In this document: piece by piece, positions 48,301-59,754 of the stretch
Layout of the letters: each line of letters begins with the position of its first letter
Position numbering within the stretch: the stretch's first letter is position 1
DNA from: Nephrocerus scutellatus
Lineage: Eukaryota; Arthropoda; Insecta; Diptera; Pipunculidae
Assembly: GCA_947095585.1 (NCBI GenBank)
Contig: OX352765.1
Span: forward strand, 87,008,965 to 87,072,964
Length of the DNA stretch: 64,000 nt
Reading direction: 5' to 3'
The notes under the pieces: model-generated
What the model saw: the letters and a program-made list of their open reading frames with translations, nothing else
Database searches by the model: none
Told to the model about the DNA's origin: nothing
Made by a program: the position numbers and the translations under genes

Positions 48301-50705
48301 GTACAGGGTGTTTCAATTGAAGTGTAACCAACTTCAATTGACTCAGCTCAGTTCTTGTAGTTGTTGATTACCAGTTGAAATGCGTTCATATTACAATTAT
48401 TCACTGCCCGACAACGGATTAGCGCCTCCTCTAATCTTTCAGTGTAAATGCAAATAACTCGCAATTCTGAATATGCATCATGGTCAATCTTTTTTGTTTC
48501 ATTCTCCTCCATTTACTCTCACTCTAAAAAATTACTTGAGTTCTGGAAATGAACCGTTATTTTGTTTTTTTTTTCTTTTATCTGTCAAATGTGACAAAAA
48601 TAAATGCATTTTTTTTCGCTATAGCTGATTAGCGCGTCACTTCGCTTTACTATTAATTTTTGCGTGTAAGTAGTCGCATTTTTCTTATTAAAGTTATCAT
48701 TATAGTTTAATTTGAATAATTTCCAATTAAATTAGGTAAATATGGGAAAAACCAAAGCGTTAAGTGAGTCCGAAAGGGCCAAAATAAAGGCTTATAATGA
48801 GTGTGGCCAACTCTCTCCTCGGAAACGATTCTTGCTAATTTATATGCGCAAAACGCCGATTTGCAAGCCAAGTCATGGAAGATAGTACAGAGGAAAAAAA
48901 AGAAGGTGCGCTCCTCGTACTCGCACTCGTACTGGCGATAGATGACGCCTCCATGAAAAGGCTAAATACCTGCAAATGTGTTGTCAACTACCATTTTGGC
49001 CAGGTTAAGCTGATCCTTAAGAGCACCGATAAGGTTTCAACGACTGGCTGTGGGAACTCTGACAAAGAGAAAGTCGCTAGCTCGACTGGCAGAGCCACTT
49101 GGCATGCCAGTCCTAGCGGTTCCGGTAAAACCACCGCTAAACGGGTTGCGAAAGCAGCCTCTTAGATCACTAGCGCCGAAGGGCATGCTGATCACAGTGG
49201 GCCAAAATCAAGGGAAAGAAACAGGTCCCACAACCGGTTTCTTCGACCAGCAGCGCCACTGGGCATGCTGGCCTTAGCGTTTCTTGCAGCAAAACTTCAG
49301 CGGTTAGTGCTGCTGTCTCCCATCCTACAAGCGGCGCCACTGGACACGAAAGGAATAAGGATAAGTCGGGTATGGTTAGATCACTGGGTCAGCCTAACCT
49401 AAGCTCAATTACTCCGGCAAGCCAATGCACAAAGGACCGGCGCACTGCAAGTAGAAGTTTCGACCGAGAGGGGAACTCATAATATCGTGTGTGCTTCTGC
49501 TTACTTCCCCGGCGACGATGACAACATTCCGCCTACAAAGGTCCAGGAGCTAATAGAGCACTCTTAGAGCAGAAACCTCCAGTACCTTATAGGTTGCGAT
49601 GTCAATTCACATCATAAGGTCTGGGGCAGCAGCGGCATCAATAAAAGGGGTGAGTGTATTTTAGAATAGCTTATTAGTAAAAATGTAGAAATCATAAATA
49701 AAGACTTTAAGCCTACGTTTATAAATGCGATCCGCGAACTCACACTCGCCAGTCAATTTATCTCCAATATTGTTGAAAACTGGCAAGTAGCTGACGAAGC
49801 CTCGCTGTCAGACCATCACCACATCAGGTTTGACATTCCCGGTAAACTGACACATGCTTCTTTTAGATACGATCCTAAGTTTACGGACTGGAATCTGTAT
49901 CTGTACCAGTTAAAGGATGTGCTACTTACTTCATATCATGACAGTTGTGTTCGTAAAACCATTTTGTGTAAACGTGAGGTTTCCTGGTGGAACGACCGAT
50001 TGGCTAAGCTTAGGAAGAGAGTTAGAAAACCCTTCAACGTTGCTAAATGCACAAAGAGTTGGGACGAATATAGGTTCGACCTTACAGAGTACCACTCTGA
50101 ACTAAGTCGATCCAAACTTGCCACATGGAGAAAATGCTGCGAAAACATTTTTGAAATGCCAGTAGCGTCACGAATCCAAAAAGCATTAGTTAAGGATCAG
50201 ACAAACTGTGTAGGTTTATTAAAAAATGCTGATGGCACCTATACATCGGACCGTGAGGATAAAATCAGAAACCTGTATTAATGGTAGGGTAAATAGTTTA
50301 TCCGGTAAAATCTTCTGTCCGGATAAGGTTAAATGGGCAGTAGGCTCTTTCAAACCGTTCAAAGCTCTCGGCGGCTTGGGCCCTTGAAATAGAAGATACA
50401 GCCAGATAACGCCCCTATTCACACCTCGAAGCTCGTAAAGTCTTGGATTGAGCTCGAAAAGGTGCCCTTACTGACCTGACCGACATACTCGCCCGATCTT
50501 AACATTATAGAAAATGTTTGGTGATGGTTAGAACTCAAAGTATACGAGTCTGAAAGGAAATATCTAACAGAATCGGAACTCACTGAAGGAATAAAAAGTG
50601 CCTGGGAGACTATTTTACTCAATTATATAAAGAAATTATATGACTCCTTACCCAACAGGATGTACGAGGTCATAGTTAACCGTGGTGGTACAACACGTTA
50701 TTAAT
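48301..50705 (+). mobile_element. Tc1-like DNA transposon, split by a LINE fragment
   Basis: Two halves of one transposase lie about 1.5 kb apart. The first, at 48742-48880, reads MGKTKALSESERAKIKAYNE, a Tc1-type DNA-binding start, then loses frame. The second, at about 50395-50702, reads PDNAPIHTSKLVKSW, PTYSPDLNIIENVWWWLE and LNYIKKLYDSLPNRMYEVI, ending GGTTRY and a stop. It holds the second catalytic Asp (in DNAPIHT) and the SPDLN.IEN.W block with the last acidic residue. TACAGGGTGTTTCAATTG at 48301 is a candidate left terminal repeat; no matching right end was found. The interval between the halves is LINE-C-like sequence. Confidence 0.7.
48880..50390 (+). mobile_element. LINE-C-like fragment: ORF1-like repeats, endonuclease end, start of RT
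   Basis: The first part (about 48950-49430) encodes a Ser/Gly-rich stretch with a decayed repeat: GRATWHASPSG, SAEGHADHSG, SATGHAGLSVS and SGATGHERN. This is probably ORF1. Next is an APE-type endonuclease end: HNIVCASAYFPGDDDNIPPT, LIGCDVNSHHKVWGSSG (Asp/Asn site) and ASLSDHHHIRFDIPG (catalytic SDHH). The frame 49919-50281 continues REVSWWNDRLAKLRKRVRKP and NADGTYTSDREDK. The last recognisable words are KVKWAVGSFKPFKALGG, the start of the RT. It stops there, so both LINE ends are missing. Confidence 0.7.
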
Positions 50706-51945
50706 TCTTTTATAAATAAGTTATAAATTTATGTAATTAAAATAAAAAAATAATTTGGAAATATTCAAAAATGAATATGCAGAGGTGGATGTTAGGTTTT
50801 TTCTTGGAAAGGTTGCATACTAGGCATAATTCGAGAATGGATTTAAGGTGAACTTCTTTTTGTTATGGTTCTGCGAGATAACTTTTTTTAAGCCTAAAGA
50901 CGTTTTTACTCCTTAAGTAGAGTTCTTACAGACTAAGATTAATATTTAGCTCAGGTTGATCCTTGTCTATGTTAGTCTAAGTTGGGCATCATCAATTTGC
51001 TTACAATCCATAAAGTGAATACTTCTAGTCTCCTTTAATAAATAAAACACTTTATGGCAATATTTGAAATTTAATATCCTTTGAAATTTTATTCACCATT
51101 TTATGTAAATGACAATTTAGATGCTGAGTTCAGAATCGGAGAAGTCTTTGTGGAAATGGAAATTCTTATATCAACAAAAATGGAATGGAATTAAAAAGGC
51201 ACAAGGAAATTGAACATTCAGACATTAACTGCGATTTACTCGAGTCACTATCGTAACATCATAGCTGCAGCAAAGGAAATTCATATAATATCTCCGCGCT
51301 TGCTGCAATCGCATTAAACATTATAACCTCGAGAAGAAATAAATGGGCTGCGATAAGGCCAGCTAGAATGCATAAAAAACTAAGTCACCGGATGATGCAC
51401 CTTTGCAGTTTAAAAAAAAAAACTCGTCAATCTTCCCACTGAAAGACAGTTTCTTATGCATCAGGCGATCAGCATTTTAATTACAAGGAAATTTACAGTG
51501 TGACCTTCTATTAGACACGAAGAAGTAAGAAGATAACGATATTAAGGGGAATGCAGAATTAGGTTATGTCTTTGTCGGTGGATTTATTGCATTTAACATT
51601 GCGTTATTGCCATTATCCTTGATATGAAGAAGGAAGAAAATGGGTGCAGAGAAATATTACATTTACGTAAGTACATAATTTTATCATTAGATAATAGATA
51701 AAATAACAGTTCCGTTATATCACACAGCTTTGGAGGATAACTCGCATTTAATAGAAAATGTTTTCAGGAGTTTTTTTTAACTTTTTTTATATAAATAGTT
51801 TACTTTTTTGCAAAGTAACACACTATTCAATCAAGTATGGTATTTTTGGAAAATATTTTTATTTTTGGGAGAGACACTGCCACGTATATGTTTGTGTCCA
51901 TGCGATAAGTTGTTCGCTGCAAAAAAAATGTAAGTAAAGGGCAAA
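50706..51945. other. Unassigned AT-rich sequence
   Basis: No gene or element was recognised. The first part may be the 3' flank of the Tc1-like element, but no inverted copy of its candidate left end was seen. Confidence 0.35.
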
Positions 51946-51949
51946 ACCA

Positions 51950-52065
51950 TTAGATGGAGAAAGAGATGCTGCGCACAAGAACACCAGAGATCATAGTTGA
52001 GCATAAAACCATTATGGCTAGAACGACAAGAGGATGTCCACAAGGAGGAGTATTCTCTGCCCGTT
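51950..52065 (+). mobile_element. LINE-E-like RT scrap (motif B)
   Basis: One forward frame reads EKEMLRTRTPEIIVEHKTIM followed by ARTTRGCPQGGVFS, the RT motif B of the I/LOA group. The same words, decayed, occur at about 5240-5340 in LINE E. Only about 38 codons survive. Confidence 0.7.
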
Positions 52066-52470
52066 TGCGCAGCTTAGTGTTGTATTACTCAACAATTTAA
52101 AACACGATGTACTTTTACAACTACCCAACTTTATTTCTTATAACTAGATTGTGCAAGTGCAAAGCGAAGTGCGTGAGAGTTTAAAGACGACTGACTGGTG
52201 CAGTGCAGTGACACTCGAAATATAAATGTAACAATACAATATTCCTCCACGACCAAATCGTCACCATCGATGAGGAATTTTCTCACTGGATGTGAAGCAA
52301 ACGGCTGTCTTTCGTTCTTGATCAGATCAGATCAGAGCATCAAGGAAGTTCGGCTGTTGGTGATTTTATGTAGAATCCCATTAGATGGTGATGGTAAGGA
52401 GAGCAATATCTTTCTCATGTGATAGGGTTGCCAACGAATCTGGTTTTTTATATCTTCTTCAAGTTATTAC
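52066..52470. other. Unassigned sequence
   Basis: Nothing recognised. A GATCAGATCAGATCAGA run lies at about 52318-52336. Confidence 0.35.
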
Positions 52471-52602
52471 TCTCCGACGTTTGTCAGACATTCGCGAGAG
52501 GTGGGACACCGTGAAAAATACTTTTTGGTGTTACATTGAAACCAAGAACCTCCTGCTCAGAAGTCATGCACTTATCCACTGAGCCACGGCGCCTACAAGT
52601 GG
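52470..52602 (-). mobile_element. tRNA-derived SINE
   Basis: The minus strand starts GGCGCCGTGGCTCAGTGG. TGGCTCAGTGG (52586-52576) is a near-perfect RNA polymerase III A box. A degenerate B box (GGTTCTTGGTTTCAATG) follows about 30 bases later. The body runs ACACCAAAAAGTATTTTTCA, GTCCCACCTCTCGCG and AATGTCTGACAAACGTCGG. This is the same body as the copy at 38.7 kb, and the clearest head of the family in the window. Confidence 0.75.
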
Positions 52603-52603
52603 T

Positions 52604-53684
52604 GTCTTATAGTGTAGAATCCATGATTTTCGGAGTCCGTGAGATTAAAAGCGGTGTCTTATCATCATCATCATCATATTTGGCTCTACAACCGGTGTCC
52701 GGTCCTGGCCTCCCGTAAAAAATCTCTCTACCGGTCCCGATTTCGGGCCGATGTCATCCAATTTAGCATCCCCAAAAACTCTGAGCGTCCTGATCTAAGC
52801 CATCCTTCGAGCGTAGGCTTGGCCGGTCTCGCTGTCGTGTTTCATAAATCCTACCGCAAATGACTTTCCGAGCAGGATCCTCTTCGCTCATGCGAGCTAA
52901 GTGTCCGGCCCACCGGAGCCTACCGAGCTTAATTTTCTTCATGATGTCGACATCGCGGTAACGGTCATAGACCTTATGATCATATCATTCTAATTCGCCC
53001 TCCACTATTTGAATTGAGGGACCAATGTTGGCTGTTCTACTCGCAGACGTGGCCACCATGTGCTTTGTTTTGCTCTCATTTTGTGTGCAGCCCCAGATTT
53101 CGTGCCGCCTGCTCGACCTGGATGAAAGCTTCCTGTACAGTTCTTCAGTTCTACCAACGATGTCAATATCGTCTGCGTAAGCCAGTATCTGAATGGATTT
53201 ATAGAGGATTGTTCCTCTCGCCACCATTACGTCAGAGTCTGGGATCACTTTCTCCAACGCCAGGTTGAAGAGAACGCAGGCCAGTCCATCCCCTTGTCGG
53301 AGCCCGTTATAGATGTTGAATGGGCTTGATAGTGATCCGGATATTTTTACTTGGCTTATAACATTGGTCATTTTCAACAAACATAGGCGGTCAGGCCATC
53401 AGCAGAGTAGGGCGAATAACACAGAATGCTTCAGAAATGCATGTGGCCGCAACTATCTCTGAATGGTGGAAGTGCGATCAAACGTCCACGTGGTGGCCGC
53501 TGGTAATTTTCCTCCAGTACAGGAAAAGCGAAATGATCGGGCTAGTCCCTTCAAAGTAAGGTTGGCGCGAGGCCAATAACCTTGCCTGTAAAAAACCATA
53601 TTACGGAACCCAAAATCAGCCTGGGTGTCTTATAGTCGCTTTTAATCTCAGGGACTCCGAAAACCATTGATTATACACCAATAT
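52604..53684. repeat. Inverted pair of a short sequence bracketing LINE B
   Basis: Bases 52623-52653 and the reverse complement of 53637-53667 agree at 29 of 31 positions (core TTTTCGGAGTCC, then TGAGATTAAAAGCG). GGTGTCTTATAGT words lie next to both. The two copies enclose the antisense LINE-B fragment and about 250 bases of unassigned DNA. Confidence 0.7.
52655..53385 (-). mobile_element. LINE family B, RT motif B to 3' tail, antisense
   Basis: The frame at 53380-52985 reads MLKMTNVISQVKISGSLSSP, GLRQGDGLACVLFNLALEKV (motif B), ILAYADDIDIVGRTEELY (motif C intact) and NESKTKHMVATSASR. Then come DVDIMKKIKLGRLRWAG-type residues, RPSLRSKDGLDQDAQS (shifted) and the ATGATGATG tail seen as TCATCATCATCAT at 52660-52675. 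One frameshift follows the YADD block. It is homologous to 37.7-38.67 kb. Confidence 0.85.
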
Positions 53685-55545
53685 CGTCGTTTTTATTTTT
53701 AAATTCACAATATTAAATTTGCGTGCCCGTGGCTGGCTAGCTGTCTGGTCAAATCATGTGATAAATTTTTAACCCACTTCCTTAAGCCCGATTTTATTGT
53801 ATATCCGGTTAGAGAATTTACACGAAAAAATTGTATGGGTTGTTTTATTATATATATAATGCTCGGCTATTTTCTTGGCTTGGAGATGTCTATGTGTCTG
53901 AAATGCCTGTGTGATAGTGATGTGGAAAAACAGAGCTTGGCAGACCATTCCACATACCTATTGTGCGACTAGAGAACGAATCAACGAATCTCTGTACTTA
54001 AGTGTGCGTCCGAAGATGGGATTGGGGTAAACTGATGAGCATTTTTGGCGTCACGAGTATTGCGGAAACACTACAATAAAATTTATCCCAAGGCAGTTAT
54101 TCAAATCGCAAATAAAGTCGAATTTAGATCATACTCAATAGTAACTTCTTGTATCAGAGTAGTTCGAGCATAACTATGGAGCGAATAGAAAGATACACAG
54201 ACCTCCATCCATACATTTGTTTACATATACATATACTACAAGAACATAATTTGTGTTTGTAGCTAGAGTTAGTATTTATCTGTGGTAGCAGGCTGGACTG
54301 GTTCCAGGCCTTCACCAACGAAGACGGTTTTATGCCCCGCAAAGTTATGATTATTTTTTGGCCTTGTGGATAAAGAGTTCCAATACTTTTATCGATCAGC
54401 GGAGTATATAATCTAATCTTAAACAACTTCTAGTTCCATTAGTCATAATGTTGACAAATCCAGCGACTTATGACGCCTTGTTATTATAGAGTTGACGGAA
54501 TCCTATTTTTAATCAAAACGTTTTTATTAAATCGCTTTTCTTGTCTGTTCGGTAATTGATTTTAAATAAGCTTCCTGATGAGATGGGGCCTTGAAACTTT
54601 TAACATAGCTCAGAACTGGATGCAAAGAAATATTAACTTGCTATCTTGTCTGTCTGTTATTTCGGGTGTCGTACAGAAGCTTGTTACTAAGTTAACGCCA
54701 AAACTGTAACACTACAAAAAAATTATGCTAAGGCCGTTAATCAAATTACAAATAAAGTCGAAGTTAGATCATAATCACTAGTAACTTTCTGTATTAATTA
54801 GACCTATGCATGGTGAGCCACAACCTCGCAGCAGTAAAGCCGAGCAAGAATGTCCTTAACAACTAACAATCAGAAAACGGAAACGGTAATTACGGTCCCA
54901 TAGTTAATTCGACCATTTCTGCAGTCAAAAGTGAATGTGGGCGGAAAATTGAATGTGGGCAATAATTTTGTAAATCAATGACACCCAACTCCACTACACT
55001 CTTAATTATGTACAATTGTTGGTTAATTTAACAAGAACACAAGAACAGAAGCACAACCACAAGCACTTAAGGATTGTCGGACATTCATTTAACATAAAGG
55101 TAATTCCAAAGCGACGAAACCACATTTACCTACCGCTGCTCTACCATTAAATCGGCTGTGTTTGTGGTAAAATTGTGTTAAGCTGTGGGCGGTAGAATGA
55201 GCAGCAGAATTTTCATATAATATCTGCTTTGCAAGCAAAAACCAAAAACCATAATTACATGAAATGACCTTTGCAACACTTTAGTAATAAATATTTAAAT
55301 CTGAGAATCAAAACGGACCAAAGACCCAAGCCACTCTTGGGAAAGTCTTTTTTTTTTTTAAAATTACATTGTTAGGGGAGCAACGTTTTTTGGTAATTTA
55401 TAGTTAGCACTTGATTATTTTTTAAACCTTAACCTCAATAACTCAACAAACACCGCACTTCTTTGTTTGTAATAAAATAAATGAATTACAGCAAATCATA
55501 AAATTGGTTCTCAATTGCAGATTATTTGTTTTTCCGCAGTATGTA
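53685..55545. other. Mostly unassigned; contains repeat D
   Basis: Repeat D lies at 53850-53995. The rest is AT-rich. GGCAGTTATTCAAATCGCAA near 54092 resembles GGCCGTTAATCAAATTACAA near 54732, and both are followed by ATAAAGTCGAA, TTAGATCATA and AGTAACTT, so this is a dispersed duplication of about 70 bases some 640 bases apart. The antisense frame 54154-54426 has no motif. Confidence 0.5.
53850..53995 (+). repeat. Dispersed repeat D, copy
   Basis: ATAATGCTCGGCTAT, GATGTGGAAAAACAGAGC, TTGGCAGACCATTCCACATA and GTGCGACTAGAGAACGAA match the copy at 27765-27975 in order and strand. The GCACCCTT start is missing. Confidence 0.6.
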
Positions 55546-55549
55546 TTGT

Positions 55550-58244
55550 GACCGGTGACAAACGGTGATGATGACACGATTAAAGACCGTCATGTTGTTA
55601 GCCTCTCGTATCACAACTCCTATCTTATGCGTCCACGTCGCGTCACTGGGATCTCGGACAAATCAAGTGAACGATTTCGGTACCCAATCCGATTTGTATT
55701 AGGTAAGATGGGGGCTAAATAAGAGGGTGGACTTGCCTTGGTCGGCGGCGCTTCATGTCGACCTAGGTTGCGGTTGGCCAATCAGCACTCAACTGAATTA
55801 ATTGATTCTTGAAACTAATACAAGCCTCGGATACATATCGAATTTATCAACAATGACCTTTGGTTCACGGAAAAGGACACGTTTCGAGCAATATCCGATA
55901 GAATTATTATTGCAAGATTTAAATCTGCTGTTCGACAGGTCGTGTTTGTTCAAATCTACGCACCAGCGAAACAAGCCACCTCTGAAGAAAAAGACACGTT
56001 TTACTTGCATCTAAGTAATTCATTAGTTAAACTACGGAATAGTGGCATCGTTATTTTGATGGGCGACCTTAACGCAAAAGGAGGCAGCAACTACAGTGAT
56101 TGGGAACATGTCATGGAAAATCATGGCCTTGGTTCTATGAATGAGAACGGAGAAAGGTTTGCTGATTTATGTGCTGATCGCAACCTAATCATTGTAGGTA
56201 CAATTTTTCCCACAAAAACATCCACAAAGCCACCTGGACATCTCCTGATCACATGTACAACAACCAGATTGATCACATCGCTATAAGCCGCAAGTGGCGA
56301 TCATCGTTGCTGGACGTTAGAAACCGAAGAGCAGCCGACGTCTACAGCGACCACTACCTTGTGGTTGGCAGTGTGCGATTAAAGCTTGCGGTCAAATAAC
56401 GAGAAAGCCAGCTCTAGCAGCACTGATAGACCCAGATTTGAAACTGCTATATGGATCCCGCGTACAACAGTCTCTCTCTGAGATACAGCCCCAAACCCTA
56501 GAGTCTAAATGGGAGAAAACAGTAAATGCGTAAACGGAGGCAGCCTCAACCATTTTAGGTTATCCCGACAAAACTAGAAAAGAATGGATATCAGATAGCA
56601 CATGGAACACCATTCGTGAACGCCAATCCATCAAAGCAGAGTTAAACGCGGCCTCGGGTACCGAGCGAAGCGCATTAGCAGTATAGGGATCTGGACCGGC
56701 AAGTTGACCGTTCAGCTAGAAACGACAAACGAGCATGGCTAAGCGACATCGCAACACAAGCACAGCAAGCCGCTGATAGTAGACAATATAGCACAGTCTA
56801 GCAACTCGCTCGTAAGCTCGCCAACAAGAAACACCACATCAACTACCCGGTTAAGGCACGGTTCTTTGATCCTTATGGAGTTACAACAATTAACACGCTG
56901 GACAGAACATTTTAAGAATGTTTTGCATTGTACTTCGCCAGGCACGTCCATCAACCCACATATGCACCCTAATAGGCTACTTAACATCAGCGTCGCTACT
57001 CCTTCGTTGGATGAGATAAGGACAACAATTCGTTCACTGCGATCAGATAAGCAGCAGGCAATGACAATATCTATGCAGAACACCTTCAAGCCGACGTCAA
57101 GTTAACTACGCGAACAATGCATGCGATGTATCAAGACATCTGAATCTAAATCCATTCCATCGTCGTTAAAAGAAGGCTCAAACTCCCCAAGAAAGGTGAT
57201 TTGAGCAATTGCGAAAACTGGAGAGGAATGCTAAACAACATAAACAAAGTGATCTCCTCTATAATAGCTGGCTTTTACGGAATGGGTTAGAGCCAATTTT
57301 GAGAAATGAACAAGCAGGATTTCGCCCAAACCGTTCTTGTACTGACCAAATTAACACCCTGCGTATAATCATTGAACAGTCAGTTGAGTATCGCTCTCCT
57401 CTGTGTATGGTTTTTGTAGATTTGAAACACGCTTTTGATATTTATTCATTAAGGAGCTGTACCGCGTCATTCATAAGGATCATCTTGGCTCACCTTGTAA
57501 CATCTACTGGGGAGTTAAGCAAGGTGGCACCCTCTCACCATTGCTTTTCACAATTGTCATCGACTGGGTGATGAAAATAGTAACCCGTACTCCATCGGGT
57601 TTGCCATGGAATGTTTTTCACCGCCTAGAAGACCTGGGCTATGCCGATGATATCTGTCTCCTACCACAATCGCTAGATGACATGGAGCGAAAAGTAAACT
57701 CACTAGAACTCCACGCTTACAAAGTGGATTTAAAAATTAACGTCTCCAAACAAAACTACTTCGAGTTAATGCTAGTGGAACATGTGATCTCTCGATTGAC
57801 GGACATCAGATAGAGGAAGTCGATAAGTTTTGTTATTTTGGCAGATGGATGTCAAAAAATGGTGGTGCTGACTCGGATGTGTGCTCTCGTGTAAACAAGG
57901 CGCGACACTCCTATAGTATGCTACATAATATCTGGAACTCCTCGCAAATCTGCCGGAATCTGAAGCTAACTTTCTTCAGAGCTAACATTCTCTCAGTACT
58001 CTTGTATGGCTGCGAAACGTGGAAAGTCACAGAGTCAATTGCAATGCTTCCCCAAGTCTTTGTCAACAAGTTTTCAAGGAGGAAACTGAGAATAAAATGG
58101 CCGGACATTATCACCAAACAAGACTTGTGGAGAGTAACGCAGCAGGAGGCAATCGCGATCACTATCAGACGATGAAAATAGAGCTGGATTGGCCACACTT
58201 TGAGAAAGCCAGGCGAACGAAAGGAGTAAAGGAAAGAAAGAAGA
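55550..58244 (+). mobile_element. RTE-A LINE, near full span: 5' end, endonuclease, RT, C-terminus, defective
   Basis: A 5' region (55555-55715) is shared with the deleted copy at 28.7 kb. The endonuclease reads VFVQIYAPAKQATSEEKDTF, VILMGDLNAKGGSN (Asp/Asn site), then VYSDHYLVVGSVRLKLAVK near 56340, keeping the catalytic SDH. A decayed linker follows. The RT has (shifted) KLPKKGDLSNCENWRG, QAGFRPNRSCTDQINTLRII, a damaged motif A (MVFVDLKHAFDI), motif B (GVKQGGTLSPLLF) and motif C LGYADDICLLPQSLDDM, intact. Then CYFGRWMSKNGGADSDVCSR, SVLLYGCETWKV and IKWPDIITKQDLWRVTQQEA, with a jump from WPHFEKA to GVKERKKK at the 3' end. It abuts LINE F at about 58244. Many stops make it inactive. Confidence 0.85.
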
Positions 58245-58520
58245 AACTGATGCAATGGGGTTCCGGCACTGGATAATAGAGGTCTGGTCTGGTTCCTAGA
58301 TGGATCAAAGATGAAAGCTGGAGTTGAATCTGGTGTCTTTGGACCCAACACCAAGCTCTCGGTACATATGGGAAAAAGTTCCTCGATTTTCCAGACGAAA
58401 CTTCATGCCTTTGAGATCTGCACCGGGATTAACCCTAATAAAGGAATTAAAGGCGCAAGAATATATATCTTTTCAGATATCCATCAGGCAGCACTTAAAC
58501 TAAAACTTCGAAATTAAAAT
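58245..58520 (+). mobile_element. LINE family F fragment (RNase H start)
   Basis: Starts with GATGCAATGGGGTTCCGG, and the frame reads DGSKMKAGVESGVFGPNTK, MGKSSSIFQTKLHAFEICTG and GIKGARIYIFSDIHQAALK. This is an RNase H fold start with DGS carrying the first Asp and FSD the third. The same words in the same order occur at 14365-14560. It stops near 58515 in unassigned DNA. The 5' side is the RTE-A 3' end. Confidence 0.75.
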
Positions 58521-58524
58521 CGAC

Positions 58525-59740
58525 ACCAAAATCAACGGTTTCCGAAATACCAGGACTCTGCTTGTTGACAGAAATCCCATCGTTTCATTCTCGTTTATCA
58601 CTAGACCCACATATTAACGCAACAAAAATCCTCCGTTGTTTGCTTGTGTATCTCTGGCTTTAACTTTATTAGCATATGTACGTCAACAGCTTTTTGATGC
58701 TTGAACAGAACAAATCTCTCTAACCCTAATGGGGAATTGATGTTAACTAAAAACACAGTATTTGCATTGATTGCATCATTCATTTGACATTTTGATCAGA
58801 TATACGCATATTCTGAAATATAAAAAAGCTTTATTTATATACCTAGTCCATATAACACGATTGTTACCCTTTCCCATTTTGAATGTGAATTTGATGTTTT
58901 ATTTGACATATTTTCCAGATATGTAGATGCACTACGTACGTTCGACGAAGATATAAAAGCAAAGATATAACTGTGAGATTTGCGTGTGGAAACAGTTCTA
59001 ATTGACTATAAGACAACTACAGACCAACCAGAACAAAAACCTACATGTCATTGAGGACTTAAATCTATCGTCAAAGTGATTCTCACAGTAAAACCCGAAA
59101 ATACAAAATGAACACAGCTGTTTCCTCAAGCAATTGTCATACGATTACAATATAATATTCATAAGCTCGAACAGTCGTATTTGTCCACATGTCATCTGCT
59201 TCTTTTCCAAAGAGACTAACCAGCTTTCTGGTTTATTTGCAATCAAACGGAGTTATTTTTGCATTCGGATGGGAAGAGATGTTTTCGTTGTCACACACAC
59301 GACTTCAGGCAATATCGACATTTATGTCTCTCTAACATAAAATGGACAGTCCTTCACTTATCCTCGTACCATGTCAATCATCATTACGACTATTTATAGA
59401 AGTTACGAATGGAGCCGGATCATGATTCGTCGGTTCCACCACTATTCATGTATTAATCTACTCTCTACGAAAAGGAAAGGAAATTAAATAATCTGATTAC
59501 TGATTTTGAGGACGCAATAACGAAAAATGATGAAATTAAAGGACAAATAATGCTTAGATTGGTAATTGAGTTCTGAAATTGTCTGTTTAAGTTTATGTCT
59601 GACTTTTTGAAAATTAAATTATAGTCTCTCATGCTTTTATTGAGCAAAGAGCGAAGACTGCTTTTGCATTTGTGGCAATGTTATTTACAGACGAATTAAA
59701 CGCAGTTAGTTTTATACATTTTCCTGGTAAAATTTAAATG
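58525..59740. other. Unassigned AT-rich sequence
   Basis: No gene or element was recognised between the LINE-F fragment and the 3' end of the antisense RTE. Short frames near 58601-58783, 59134-59340 and 59465-59647 have no motif. Confidence 0.35.
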
Positions 59741-59754
59741 ATTAAGGTTTTCTT

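Noticed and set aside
52576..52586. A functional tRNA gene, because of the good A box
   Set aside because: The B box is degenerate and the sequence continues into a shared SINE body; a cloverleaf with acceptor pairing is not evident.
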